Counted from the stretch's first letter, positions 1-8,121 are shown. The stretch: 20,229 nucleotides of DNA from Desulfobacteraceae bacterium (GCA_030638305.1 DAOWEW010000135.1:1-20229); one strand, 5' to 3'. Notes: generated by a model from the sequence alone, not told the origin. Program-made: numbers and translations.

Positions 1-1338
1 ATACTCAAACCGGTTCTTGCCGCAGGCGAGCTGAGGTGTATCGGGTCAACTACTTATGAAGAGTATAAGAATTACTTTGAAAAAGACCGCGCTCTTTCTC
101 GTCGTTTTGAGAAAATCGAGATTAAAGAGCCTTCTGTCTCTGAAACAGTTAAAATTTTAAAAGGACTCAGACCTCATTATGAAGATTTTCATGGAATTAG
201 TTATACTGATCAGTCGCTTAAAGCTGCTGCCGAGTTATCTGCCAAATTCATAAATGATCGCTATCTCCCGGATAAGGCAATTGATGTAATTGATGAGGCC
301 GGCGCATTTATCAAACTTTCCAGTACTTCACGAAGAAAGAATATTAATCCAAAAGACATTGAAAAGATTATTGCCAGAATCGCCAGAATTCCTGTCAGAA
401 GTGTATCAACCTCTGATAAAGCAAAATTAGGGAAACTTGAAGAAGATCTTAAACAAGTAGTTTTTGGCCAGGATGACGCCATAACATCTTTGGTAAGCTC
501 AATAAAACGTTCTCGTGCCGGTCTTGGTACACCCGGCAAACCTATTGGAGCTTTTTTGTTTACCGGCCCTACCGGTGTCGGAAAAACAGAGGTTGCAAGA
601 CAGGTCGCAGCACTCCTTGGTATAGAGCTATTGCGTTTTGATATGAGTGAATATATGGAAAAACATGCTGTGGCGCGTCTGATAGGCGCACCTCCAGGCT
701 ATATCGGTTTTGATCAGGGCGGACTTTTAACCGATGGCATAAGAAAACATCCTTACAGCGTTCTGCTTTTTGACGAAATAGAAAAAGCTCATCAGGATAT
801 GTTTAATATCCTGCTTCAGGTTTTTGACCACGCCACCCTGACGGATAACAACGGCAGGAAGTCTGACTTCAGGAATGTCATTATCATGATGACTTCAAAT
901 GCCGGGACAAGGGATATGGGTGCCCATACTATCGGTTTCGGAGAAACACGGCATGATATGAAAAATAAAGGCAAGAAAGCTGTTGAAAAGTTTTTTAGCC
1001 CTGAATTCAGAAACCGGCTTGATGGAATAATCAGCTTTAATTCTCTTACCGTAGAAATTATGGAAAGGATAGTGGATAAATTTATAGCTGAACTAAATGA
1101 ACAACTATGCGTAAAAAAGATCTCTCTTTCCATTTCTTCCAAAGCAAGAAACTGGATGGCAAAAAAAGGACATGATCCGCTTTTCGGAGCAAGGCCTCTT
1201 TCCAGGCTGATACAGACCGAGATTAAAGATATTCTGACCGATGAGATCCTGTTTGGTAATCTATCAAACGGAGGCAAAGTCTTTGTTGATTTAGAAAATG
1301 ATAAGATCAAGGTTGAAGGGCAGGGGTCAGGGGGATAG
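1..1338 (+). CDS. clpA: ATP-dependent Clp protease ATP-binding subunit ClpA (5' end outside window)
   Basis: AAA+ unfoldase that feeds substrates to ClpP in the cytoplasm. The reading frame is open from base 1, so the N-domain and the D1 Walker motifs lie upstream; 445 residues are visible. They start in D1 near sensor 1 (GSTTYEEY) and include the D1 arginine-finger segment (DRALSRRFE). The D2 ring follows, with Walker A GPTGVGKT at in-window residues 189-196, Walker B LLFDE ending at D258-E259, and the sensor 2 motif GARPLSR from residue 396. An IGF tripeptide at 311-313 sits where the ClpP-docking IGL-type loop is expected, which argues for ClpA rather than ClpB. The last residues (EGQGSGG) are encoded by G-rich low-complexity DNA resembling the spacer repeats elsewhere in the window. 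The stop is 11 nt before aat, so the two are probably co-transcribed. The identity is secure; clpS is not in view. Confidence 0.96.
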   Translation: MLKPVLAAGELRCIGSTTYEEYKNYFEKDRALSRRFEKIEIKEPSVSETVKILKGLRPHYEDFHGISYTDQSLKAAAELSAKFINDRYLPDKAIDVIDEAGAFIKLSSTSRRKNINPKDIEKIIARIARIPVRSVSTSDKAKLGKLEEDLKQVVFGQDDAITSLVSSIKRSRAGLGTPGKPIGAFLFTGPTGVGKTEVARQVAALLGIELLRFDMSEYMEKHAVARLIGAPPGYIGFDQGGLLTDGIRKHPYSVLLFDEIEKAHQDMFNILLQVFDHATLTDNNGRKSDFRNVIIMMTSNAGTRDMGAHTIGFGETRHDMKNKGKKAVEKFFSPEFRNRLDGIISFNSLTVEIMERIVDKFIAELNEQLCVKKISLSISSKARNWMAKKGHDPLFGARPLSRLIQTEIKDILTDEILFGNLSNGGKVFVDLENDKIKVEGQGSGG

Positions 1339-1349
1339 CGGTTTTTCTT

Positions 1350-2021
1350 TTGTTTGATAAAATAATTTTTCCTCCGCCACATCTTGCCGGCAGTGACGGC
1401 TTGCTGGCAATAGGTGGCGATCTATGCAAAGAACGTCTTTTGCTTGCCTACAGAATGGGAATTTTTCCCTGGTTTTCTTCAAATGAAGAACCAATAATGT
1501 GGTGGTCTCCTGATCCACGTCTTGTCCTTTATCCTCAAGATCTCAGAGTTTCGAAAAGTTTAAAAAAAGTCATAAATAAAAACATATTTCAGATAACGAT
1601 AGATTCGTCTTTTGAGCAGGTAATAAGCTTGTGTGCCCAGATAAGATTACAGAAAAATGAAGCAACCTGGATAGGCGATGAAATGATTGAAGCATATTGT
1701 AATCTTCATGAAGCCGGCTATGCCCATTCGGTTGAGGTCTGGTACAAAGGAGAACTTGCAGGTGGATTATACGGTGTTGCACTGGGAAAAAGTTTTTTCG
1801 GAGAATCAATGTTTACTCGTATAAGTAATGCTTCAAAAGTAGCTTTTACAGCTCTTGTTGAATATCTTAAAACATTATCTTTTGATATGATTGACTGTCA
1901 GATTCCAACAGAGCATTTGAAAAGTTTTGGCGCAAGAGAAATACCAAGGTCTATTTTTTTAAAACAGTTGAATAAATCCCTGAAAGAGCCGGCAAAAAAG
2001 GGCAAGTGGGTTTATAATTAA
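1350..2021 (+). CDS. aat: Leucyl/phenylalanyl-tRNA--protein transferase
   Basis: Transfers Leu or Phe from aminoacyl-tRNA to proteins with N-terminal Lys or Arg, creating N-degrons that ClpS delivers to ClpAP. The 223-residue product has the family signatures in order: FPPP, DGLLAIGGDL, YRMGIFPWFS, WWSPDPR, GESMF, and a C-terminal DCQIPTEHLKSFGAR block. Length is normal for the family. The start is TTG at 1350: an in-frame stop lies at 1314-1316 and no ATG or GTG occurs between it and 1350, while the product from TTG already begins at the conserved FPPP segment. A G-rich stretch about 14 nt upstream, at the clpA stop, is a weak ribosome site, so coupling to clpA translation is plausible. The clpA-aat pairing makes functional sense because both act on N-degrons. 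Confidence 0.95.
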   Translation: MFDKIIFPPPHLAGSDGLLAIGGDLCKERLLLAYRMGIFPWFSSNEEPIMWWSPDPRLVLYPQDLRVSKSLKKVINKNIFQITIDSSFEQVISLCAQIRLQKNEATWIGDEMIEAYCNLHEAGYAHSVEVWYKGELAGGLYGVALGKSFFGESMFTRISNASKVAFTALVEYLKTLSFDMIDCQIPTEHLKSFGAREIPRSIFLKQLNKSLKEPAKKGKWVYN

Positions 2022-2042
2022 GGAACATGGACGAAATAACCA

Positions 2043-3890
2043 GTGTTTGTTAACTTTATATATTTTATAATAGTTCTTCTAATATATTCCACATACCTGC
2101 CTCCTGAAAAACCGAACTTCTCTTCTTTTGAAACTTCTTTGCTGTTTCCTGGCTTGATTATTGTTTTTGCATATTTTACCCGTATGCGGTTTCATAGGCT
2201 TGAAAAACGAATCTCCAAAGATAATATTTTATGCGCTGATTATAAAATAAATGCAATAATAACTCAGCAAACTGTTATGGCAGTAGTACTTTTTGCCGTA
2301 GATATTTATGGACTGAACCTTACTTCATTTTTTAAAAACATACCTTTCTTTACTGTTATCCCCACGTTACAGGCACTGGTTTTTATCGGTCTTTTTGTGT
2401 TTTATCTCGCTATAATATGGGCATGTGCTTACGGGCCTTATCAAAAGCTTTACATAACCGATATGTCTGTGCGTTCTTATGTTTTGTCTAATATTTCATT
2501 TTCCATTCCGGTTCTTTTCCCGTGGCTGCTGCTGTCAGGAATTGCCGATATTATAAATGCGCTTCCATTTGAATTGCCAAAACGTTTTATCTCCACTCCT
2601 GAAGGACAAGTAATTTATTTTTTGGTTTTTCTTTCCACATTTGTAATAATCGGCCCTGCAATGATTCAGAAATTCTGGAGATGCAAACCACTTGAATCAG
2701 GTTATGCACGAAGCAGAATTCAAAAACTTTGCAGAAAGGCCGGAGTAGAATATGCCAACATTCTTTACTGGCCGGCATTCGACGGGAGAATGATGACAGC
2801 AGGTATTATGGGGCTGATTAAAAAATTCCGATATATTCTTATTACCAAAACGCTGCTTCGCTATCTTGAACCGGAAGAGATGGATGCTGTAATTGCGCAT
2901 GAAATAGGACATATCAAAAGAAAACATCTGCAGTCTTATCTAATATTTTTTATTGGCTATATTTTTCTTTCATATACCACTTTTGATCTTCTTATATATT
3001 TTATTATCTATACTGATCCGGTTTACAGGTTAATAAACAGTACCGGTATTAACCACGATACAATAATTTCGGGTATGTTCAGCCTGATTATAATCATTTT
3101 GTTTTTTATCTACTTTCGCTATATTTTCGGATACTTCATGCGCAATTTTGAACGTCAGGCAGACGCATATGTATATGCTCTCTTTCCCAGCGCAAAACCT
3201 CTGATATCTACGTTCAAAAAGATAGCCGAAGCAACAGGGCAGCCACAGGACAGGCCGAACTGGCATCATTTCAGCATTAAAGAACGAATTGAATATCTCA
3301 ATTTATGTGAAAAAGACAGAACCTGTATAATCAGACAGAACAGAAAAATAAATAAAAGTATTGCTGCATATCTTATAGCAATAATTATAATAGGAGGTAT
3401 TGGATATAACCTGAATTTTGGTGAAACCGGAAAGAAGTTAAACAATCATTTCATTGAAAAGATCATGTTAAGAGAAATTAACAAGACGCCTGACAATCCA
3501 TACCTTTACAGCAATCTGGGGGATCTTTATTACCATCTTGTTGATTATACGGAAACAATCAAAGCATATGAAAAATCAATAGATCTTGACTCAAACAACC
3601 CGCATGTTTTAAACAATCTTGCATGGCTTTATGCAACATGTGATGATAAAACCCTGCGCAATCCTAAGCGCGCCTTGAATCTTGCATTGCATGCTGCAGC
3701 TCTTGAAGAATCACCGCACTCATTAGACACTCTTGCCGAATGTTACTATATAAACGGCCGGTTGGAAGAAGCTGTCTCAACTGAATTATATGCTCTTAGA
3801 ATAGTTAAAAAGGAACGTTCATATTACGAAAATCAGTTAAAAAAATTTATGAGAGCCGTTAAAAGTGGTTGTCAGCAGGCTGGAAAGTAG
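2043..3890 (+). CDS. Polytopic M48-family zinc metallopeptidase with C-terminal TPR domain
   Basis: Predicted integral inner-membrane protease related to HtpX/Ste24-type M48 peptidases, 615 residues. The N-terminal ~210 residues are strongly hydrophobic, with several membrane spans. The zinc site HEIGH lies at residues 286-290, and a downstream ERQAD motif (E370) fits the third zinc ligand. Two further hydrophobic hairpins flank the catalytic segment and another span lies near residues 445-463. The last ~130 residues contain TPR-like helices, for example NPYLYSNLGDLYYHLVDY and NPHVLNNLAWLYATC. The start is GTG at 2043: an in-frame TAA lies at 2037-2039, and the nearby ATG at 2027 opens only an eight-codon frame. 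The ribosome site is not strong. The substrate is unknown; the TPRs, probably on a soluble face, suggest partner or substrate recruitment. A quality-control role is only an inference from the M48 family and the nearby clpA-aat. Confidence 0.85.
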   Translation: MFVNFIYFIIVLLIYSTYLPPEKPNFSSFETSLLFPGLIIVFAYFTRMRFHRLEKRISKDNILCADYKINAIITQQTVMAVVLFAVDIYGLNLTSFFKNIPFFTVIPTLQALVFIGLFVFYLAIIWACAYGPYQKLYITDMSVRSYVLSNISFSIPVLFPWLLLSGIADIINALPFELPKRFISTPEGQVIYFLVFLSTFVIIGPAMIQKFWRCKPLESGYARSRIQKLCRKAGVEYANILYWPAFDGRMMTAGIMGLIKKFRYILITKTLLRYLEPEEMDAVIAHEIGHIKRKHLQSYLIFFIGYIFLSYTTFDLLIYFIIYTDPVYRLINSTGINHDTIISGMFSLIIIILFFIYFRYIFGYFMRNFERQADAYVYALFPSAKPLISTFKKIAEATGQPQDRPNWHHFSIKERIEYLNLCEKDRTCIIRQNRKINKSIAAYLIAIIIIGGIGYNLNFGETGKKLNNHFIEKIMLREINKTPDNPYLYSNLGDLYYHLVDYTETIKAYEKSIDLDSNNPHVLNNLAWLYATCDDKTLRNPKRALNLALHAAALEESPHSLDTLAECYYINGRLEEAVSTELYALRIVKKERSYYENQLKKFMRAVKSGCQQAGK

Positions 3891-3896
3891 GTACAA

Positions 3897-4247
3897 ATGA
3901 AAAATGACGAAAAAAAAAAGAATGTTCAAATAAACACACAACGCTTCAATATTTCAATATCCGAAGTTGTTTATAAGAAATTTAAAGAAAAACTGAAACA
4001 GGAAGGATTGCAAGCAACAAGATTACTTAGCCAGTTTATTGCCAACTATGTGCTTTATTTGGACAGAAGCTTTGTAAAAAATGACCGCATATCAAATGAA
4101 AAGAAAAAAGGAGTACTTATTCCCGTGACAAATGAACAGTGTTGTAAATTTACTGAAAAAATATCAAAAGAAAATATTGACGGATCAAGAGTGATTGAAC
4201 AATTTGTGGAGAACTATATTGATTTTTTTGATAAAAAGAAGAAATAA
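3897..4247 (+). CDS. Small protein with two tandem ribbon-helix-helix-like repeats
   Basis: 116-residue, Lys-rich hypothetical protein. It consists of two halves that align without gaps over 38 residues, beginning ISISEVVYKKFKEKL and IPVTNEQCCKFTEKI, with 12 identities and matching hydrophobic positions. Both halves end in a helix of related sequence (QFIANYVLYLD, QFVENYIDFFD). A short beta-like segment followed by two helices is the pattern of ribbon-helix-helix DNA-binding folds, which normally dimerise. Two copies in one chain would make a pseudo-dimer. The fold call is by pattern only. ATG at 3897 lies 6 nt after the M48 gene and the stop is 3 nt before the next gene, so it is likely co-transcribed with the 616-residue HTH protein and may act with it. 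No known gene name is recognised. Confidence 0.7.
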   Translation: MKNDEKKKNVQINTQRFNISISEVVYKKFKEKLKQEGLQATRLLSQFIANYVLYLDRSFVKNDRISNEKKKGVLIPVTNEQCCKFTEKISKENIDGSRVIEQFVENYIDFFDKKKK

Positions 4248-4250
4248 ATC

Positions 4251-6101
4251 ATGAACGTTGCTTTGCTCAATAATTCATTAAGTGTGGCTATCAATTCCTT
4301 AGATAAGAACTTGCGCGACATTCTTATTTTCAGATATGGTATTGGAGGAAAACGTCGTTTTTCATCGAAAGAGACAGCTGACAGCTTAAATATATCAATA
4401 AAAAAAGTGAGTATTCTTGAAAAAAAAGCCATCAGAAAATTAAGGAATCCGCTTGTTTTCAAGCAGATTGTAAAAGATCTTGAATCAATGCACAGTCTTA
4501 TATGGACGACCGTATCAGAGGCTGTATCGTCTGCTGGTGAAATAGTTTATAAGTCAGAAACACTCCCGCAAACATTTGATAAACTCCAGGGTGAAATACT
4601 TTTAGGCCTCACATGTCAGTATGATATACCGAACGTGTGGCTTTCGGAAAATGCGCATGAGCTTCCTTTTGCCTGGTTTCGCAGCAAATATCCTGAAAAG
4701 ATTGTTTCTGTGGCTGTCAACGAAACGAACAATATTTTAAAAAAAGTCAGCCAGCCTGTTACAATTCAATTTTTTCTCAAAACCCTTAATATTGACGATG
4801 AACTTGTGAAACTGGTCATTTCTCTCGTTGATCCAAACTTAAAGTTTTACAGAGAATATACAGCAAAACGACCACTTTCCACGATACAACTCAGAACTAT
4901 CCGCATTCATTTGATATTGCTTCATAAATACTTTAATAATCAAACTCTATGCCATCAAATGATTAACGACTACAACTCTATTTACACTGATGATCATCTT
5001 ATTCCGGAAACGGCTGGAAAAGTTATGATTGCAAATCCCCATCTGTTTTGCGGATCAAAAGATAAGGGATGGAAGTGTATTGAACAGGCAACAGATATCT
5101 TAACGCAAGAAATTGCAAATGAAAAACCTTGTTATTTTTTTGAGCGTCCATGGTCTGAAACAACTGCAACAGACATAGTTAAGGAAATTCTGGAAGAAAA
5201 AAAGATTTTCCATCTTTCTGATATTAGCAAAGCATTTATGAAAAGAGCCGGTCATAGATATGTTTTGATAAATGTCAACACAGCATTGAGGAGAGAAAAC
5301 GATTTTAAGGCCGTGGCTCCCGGAGTGTATGCTCTTTATGATTGCAATTGCAAACCTGACGACTTAAATGAGTTATATAAGGTACTTTTAAATGATAAAG
5401 ACTGTTACGCTTATATTATAGAACGATATGCAGGAACATCCTTGAACACCTATCCGCTGTGGACACCATACATGGAACGGATGTGGTGCATATGGGCCAA
5501 AAAACATGGAAATTATAAAATCTATCAATCGCTTTTATATATAGCAACTCCCAGCCTGTGGGCAACAAACGAAGACCTTGAAAAATGGAATGAAGAAAAA
5601 AAATGGAATGGATATTATTACTTTGAATCCGAGCTGAGCTATCCTGTATGGGAACTAATACCTTTACTTCAGGACCTTTTTACCATAGTGACAGATGCAA
5701 AACTCAAAGGATATATTAATTGGAAAGATGCAAACCGTTCCATAAATCAATTACCTGCTTACCATAAATCAGCCTCAAATTTGTTTATTTTAATTGTATT
5801 AGAAGTTATTATACCTGCGGATCACTGGCAAAAACCCCACTATTTCGGGCCGAAATCAGATGATTTTATTTCCGGACTGATAGATGAAATCCGCACAAAA
5901 GGCTTTGTTCACTGGGAAGATAATGCCGGTCTTTATTTGAAACGCCTGATATGTGATAAAAAAATAAAAAAAAATATGGGATGGGTTACGGTAAATGACT
6001 ACAAAAAACTTGTAAGCATTTTAAATAAAGAGCAAGTCAATCGGCAAGACCCTGGAGATATTGACAAGGCTCCCAAACAACTGGAACTTCCTTTTTTTTA
6101 G
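4251..6101 (+). CDS. Multidomain DNA-binding protein with sigma-70 region 4-like HTH
   Basis: 616-residue protein of unknown function. Residues ~17-66 closely resemble sigma-70 region 4: an ILIFRYGIGG segment, then SSKETADSLNISIKKVSILE as the helix-turn-helix, then KKAIRKLRNP. Regions 1-3 of a sigma factor are absent, so it is not a complete sigma factor. Two further stretches look like winged-helix modules: about residues 215-280, ending in an NPHLF...GWKCI segment, and about 303-364, ending in a DFKAVAPGVYALYD wing similar to HARE-HTH domains. The C-terminal ~250 residues are rich in Trp and Tyr and match no family I recognise. The extreme C-terminus KQLELPFF resembles the QLxLxF/L hexapeptide by which replication and repair proteins bind the beta clamp. 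ATG at 4251 follows the preceding stop by 3 nt. The HTH is clear; the wing calls and clamp motif are inferences. Confidence 0.75.
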   Translation: MNVALLNNSLSVAINSLDKNLRDILIFRYGIGGKRRFSSKETADSLNISIKKVSILEKKAIRKLRNPLVFKQIVKDLESMHSLIWTTVSEAVSSAGEIVYKSETLPQTFDKLQGEILLGLTCQYDIPNVWLSENAHELPFAWFRSKYPEKIVSVAVNETNNILKKVSQPVTIQFFLKTLNIDDELVKLVISLVDPNLKFYREYTAKRPLSTIQLRTIRIHLILLHKYFNNQTLCHQMINDYNSIYTDDHLIPETAGKVMIANPHLFCGSKDKGWKCIEQATDILTQEIANEKPCYFFERPWSETTATDIVKEILEEKKIFHLSDISKAFMKRAGHRYVLINVNTALRRENDFKAVAPGVYALYDCNCKPDDLNELYKVLLNDKDCYAYIIERYAGTSLNTYPLWTPYMERMWCIWAKKHGNYKIYQSLLYIATPSLWATNEDLEKWNEEKKWNGYYYFESELSYPVWELIPLLQDLFTIVTDAKLKGYINWKDANRSINQLPAYHKSASNLFILIVLEVIIPADHWQKPHYFGPKSDDFISGLIDEIRTKGFVHWEDNAGLYLKRLICDKKIKKNMGWVTVNDYKKLVSILNKEQVNRQDPGDIDKAPKQLELPFF

Positions 6102-6171
6102 ACCCAAATCTATCTTTTTATAGTTAACATGTTACATCGGCTGCAACTTGAGGATTTAGAATTAGATACAC

Positions 6172-6351
6172 ATGGATAGAAAAACTGTTTACACATATAA
6201 GTTCGACTTTGAAGTCGGTTATTTAGTAAAAAGCCCATGTAAAGAATGTAACAAAAGGAAAAATTTTCCTGAATGCATTGATGATTGCAAAGCCATAGAT
6301 AAAATACAAACAATTTTATCTAAAGTAAGATCTTGCACAAAAAGCATTTGA
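6172..6351 (+). CDS. Small four-cysteine (zinc-finger-like) protein
   Basis: 59-residue frame in the space before pgi, with ATG at 6172 and TGA at 6349-6351. An in-frame stop at 6163-6165 excludes a longer product. The sequence has a CKEC pair at residues 23-26 followed by CIDDC at residues 35-39, a CxxC-x8-CxxxC pattern, plus one more Cys near the end. This spacing is typical of small structural zinc-binding proteins. Dense Cys and Lys content, a beta-like start (TVYTYKFDFEVGYLVKSP) and an amphipathic C-terminal helix suggest a real folded protein rather than a chance frame. The ribosome site is weak: GAGGA at 6150-6154, about 17 nt upstream. It lies 70 nt after the HTH protein and 27 nt before pgi. 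Function unknown. Confidence 0.6.
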   Translation: MDRKTVYTYKFDFEVGYLVKSPCKECNKRKNFPECIDDCKAIDKIQTILSKVRSCTKSI

Positions 6352-6378
6352 TCAGCAAGAAAACGGGAGATAGAAAAC

Positions 6379-8034
6379 ATGAAATTTTCATCAAGTCAGA
6401 CATCTCACAATCTAAACAGCATTTCCGCATGGAAGAACCTGGAGCAATATGCTGAAAACTTTAGCCGCCCTGACAAACATTTAAAATATCTCATCAAAGA
6501 AAACAGCAGACTCGAAAGATTCTCTTTAACTTGCAATGGTTTTTTCTACGATTTTTCACGTCAGAGAGTAGATGAAAAAGCCATGAGTTTGCTTTTTGAA
6601 CTGGCAGAAGCAAGAAAACTAAAAGAACAGTTTATTGCAATGATGAATGGTGAAAAGATAAATATTTCTGAGAACAGAGCTGCTCTTCACACTGCTTCAA
6701 GAAATTTCTCAGGCACTTCTATTTGTATAGATGAAAAGGATGTAATGCCTGAGATAATAAAAACAAGAGAAAATATCAGGGAATTTGTTTCAAAAGTTCA
6801 TAAAGGGAAAATAACCGGATCAACCGGAAAAGCTTTTAAACATGTTGTTGTAATCGGCATAGGAGGATCATATCTCGGCACGAAGTTTGTTTCTTGTGCT
6901 CTGAAAGTCTTTGCGGATAAAAATATTGAAATACATTTTCTATCAAATGTAGATATCCATAATTTTGGAAATATAGTATCCAAAATAGAGCCGGAATCTA
7001 CCTTGTGGATAGTTGTTTCAAAAAGCTATACAACCACCGAAACTGTTGCCAATGCAAATCTCGCCATTTCATTTATGAAAGAAAAAGGCCTTGAATCTTC
7101 TAAGCACTTTGTAACGGTCACAAGCAAGGGAAGCCCCGGAGACGATCCTGCAAATCCTGTTTTGGCTTCATTTCACATGTTTGATTTTATAGGAGGCAGA
7201 TACAGTGTAACTTCTGCGGTCGGCGGCGTACCTCTTGGTTTGTATCTGGGGTATGAGAAATTTGAGCAATTTTTAAAAGGTGCTGAAGAGATGGATATTC
7301 ATGCAAAGAACTCTCCCTGCGAAAATAATATTCCTCTGATTGCTGCCCTTATTTCAATATGGAACAATAATTTTCTGGGATATCAGACCCAGGCAATAAT
7401 TCCCTATGCATCCCCGTTGCAAAATCTGGCGCTCCATATTCAGCAGCTCAGTATGGAAAGTAACGGCAAATCAGTTACACAGGAAGGACATTTCCTGGAT
7501 GAACCGGCCGGGCCTGTTATTTTCGGAGAATCCGGTACAAATGCCCAGCATTCTTTTTTTCAACTGGCGCATCAGGGACGTCCTTTTCCCATTGAGTTTA
7601 TAGGGGTAATCAGGCCTCAGTATGATCAGTATAATTACAAATCAAAAGGTGTTACAAATCATCAGGAATTATGGGCGAATCTGATTTCACAGCCAACAGC
7701 TCTTGCCGCAGGAAAAGAAGATAAGAATAAAGCAAAATACTTTCCTGGCAACAGGCCATCTTCCACCATACTTATAAACGATCTTTCACCTGAAAGTGTT
7801 GGCCGTCTTTTATCATTTTATGAGGCAAAAACTGTTTTTGAGGCTTTTATATGGGGCACAAATCCTTTTGACCAGTTCGGCGTGGAGCTGGGGAAAAAAT
7901 TAGCTTCCGGCATCAGAAATGAAATAGCATTAAAAAATGAACAAAAAAATCACCGGTTTGAACATATGGATAACATTACAAAATTCTATCTTGATACAAT
8001 ATTTTCAGGCAAGTTATTTCGTTCACGTTCCTAA
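6379..8034 (+). CDS. pgi: Glucose-6-phosphate isomerase
   Basis: Interconverts glucose 6-phosphate and fructose 6-phosphate in the cytoplasm, for glycolysis or gluconeogenesis. At 551 residues it matches the long E. coli-type enzyme. Visible motifs: the GIGGSYLGTKF phosphate-binding loop; VVSKSYTTTETVAN, which also binds the phosphate; the PROSITE-type signature DFIGGRYSVTSAVG; QLSMESNGKSV with the catalytic Glu at 360; GTNAQHSFFQLAHQG with the ring-opening His at 391; and PFDQFGVELGKKL with the active-site Lys at 506. No key residue is missing. ATG at 6379 has a good ribosome site, GGGAG at 6365-6369. No clear terminator follows the stop. Its neighbours are unrelated to sugar metabolism. Confidence 0.97.
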   Translation: MKFSSSQTSHNLNSISAWKNLEQYAENFSRPDKHLKYLIKENSRLERFSLTCNGFFYDFSRQRVDEKAMSLLFELAEARKLKEQFIAMMNGEKINISENRAALHTASRNFSGTSICIDEKDVMPEIIKTRENIREFVSKVHKGKITGSTGKAFKHVVVIGIGGSYLGTKFVSCALKVFADKNIEIHFLSNVDIHNFGNIVSKIEPESTLWIVVSKSYTTTETVANANLAISFMKEKGLESSKHFVTVTSKGSPGDDPANPVLASFHMFDFIGGRYSVTSAVGGVPLGLYLGYEKFEQFLKGAEEMDIHAKNSPCENNIPLIAALISIWNNNFLGYQTQAIIPYASPLQNLALHIQQLSMESNGKSVTQEGHFLDEPAGPVIFGESGTNAQHSFFQLAHQGRPFPIEFIGVIRPQYDQYNYKSKGVTNHQELWANLISQPTALAAGKEDKNKAKYFPGNRPSSTILINDLSPESVGRLLSFYEAKTVFEAFIWGTNPFDQFGVELGKKLASGIRNEIALKNEQKNHRFEHMDNITKFYLDTIFSGKLFRSRS

Positions 8035-8051
8035 GTGTGGCAGGTGGTGTT

Positions 8052-8089
8052 ATTATTCAAAATTCAGGATTGTTATTTATGTGAATAAT
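8052..8089. repeat. Inverted repeat upstream of pilus operon promoter
   Basis: ATTATTCA (8052-8059) and TGAATAAT (8082-8089) are perfect 8-bp inverted copies separated by 22 nt. They end 4 bp before the candidate -35 box of the pilus operon. The place is right for a regulator site, but AT-rich 8-mers pair by chance fairly often, so this is tentative. Confidence 0.3.
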
Positions 8090-8093
8090 CTTG

Positions 8094-8121
8094 TTGACAA
8101 AGCCATTTATTGTATTGTAAT
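8094..8121 (+). promoter_or_regulatory. Sigma-70-type promoter candidate for the pilus operon
   Basis: A consensus -35 box TTGACA (8094-8099) is followed after 16 bp by TGTAAT (8116-8121), five of six matches to the -10 consensus, with a T-run after it. Transcription would start near 8128, giving a leader of about 55 nt before the TTG start at 8183. The box lies in the 148-bp gap between pgi and the first pilus gene and is the best promoter match I found in the window. Confidence 0.6.

Noticed and set aside
816..1382. Long minus-strand open frame (188 codons) opposite clpA
   Set aside because: It lies wholly over strong clpA coding sequence, has no recognisable domain and is Ser/Leu-biased as expected for an antisense shadow.
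2027..2053. ATG at 2027 as start of the M48 peptidase
   Set aside because: It is in a different frame and reaches a stop after eight codons.
4251..6101. Calling the 616-residue protein a sigma factor
   Set aside because: Only a region 4-like HTH is present; the region 2 needed for -10 recognition and core binding is not seen.
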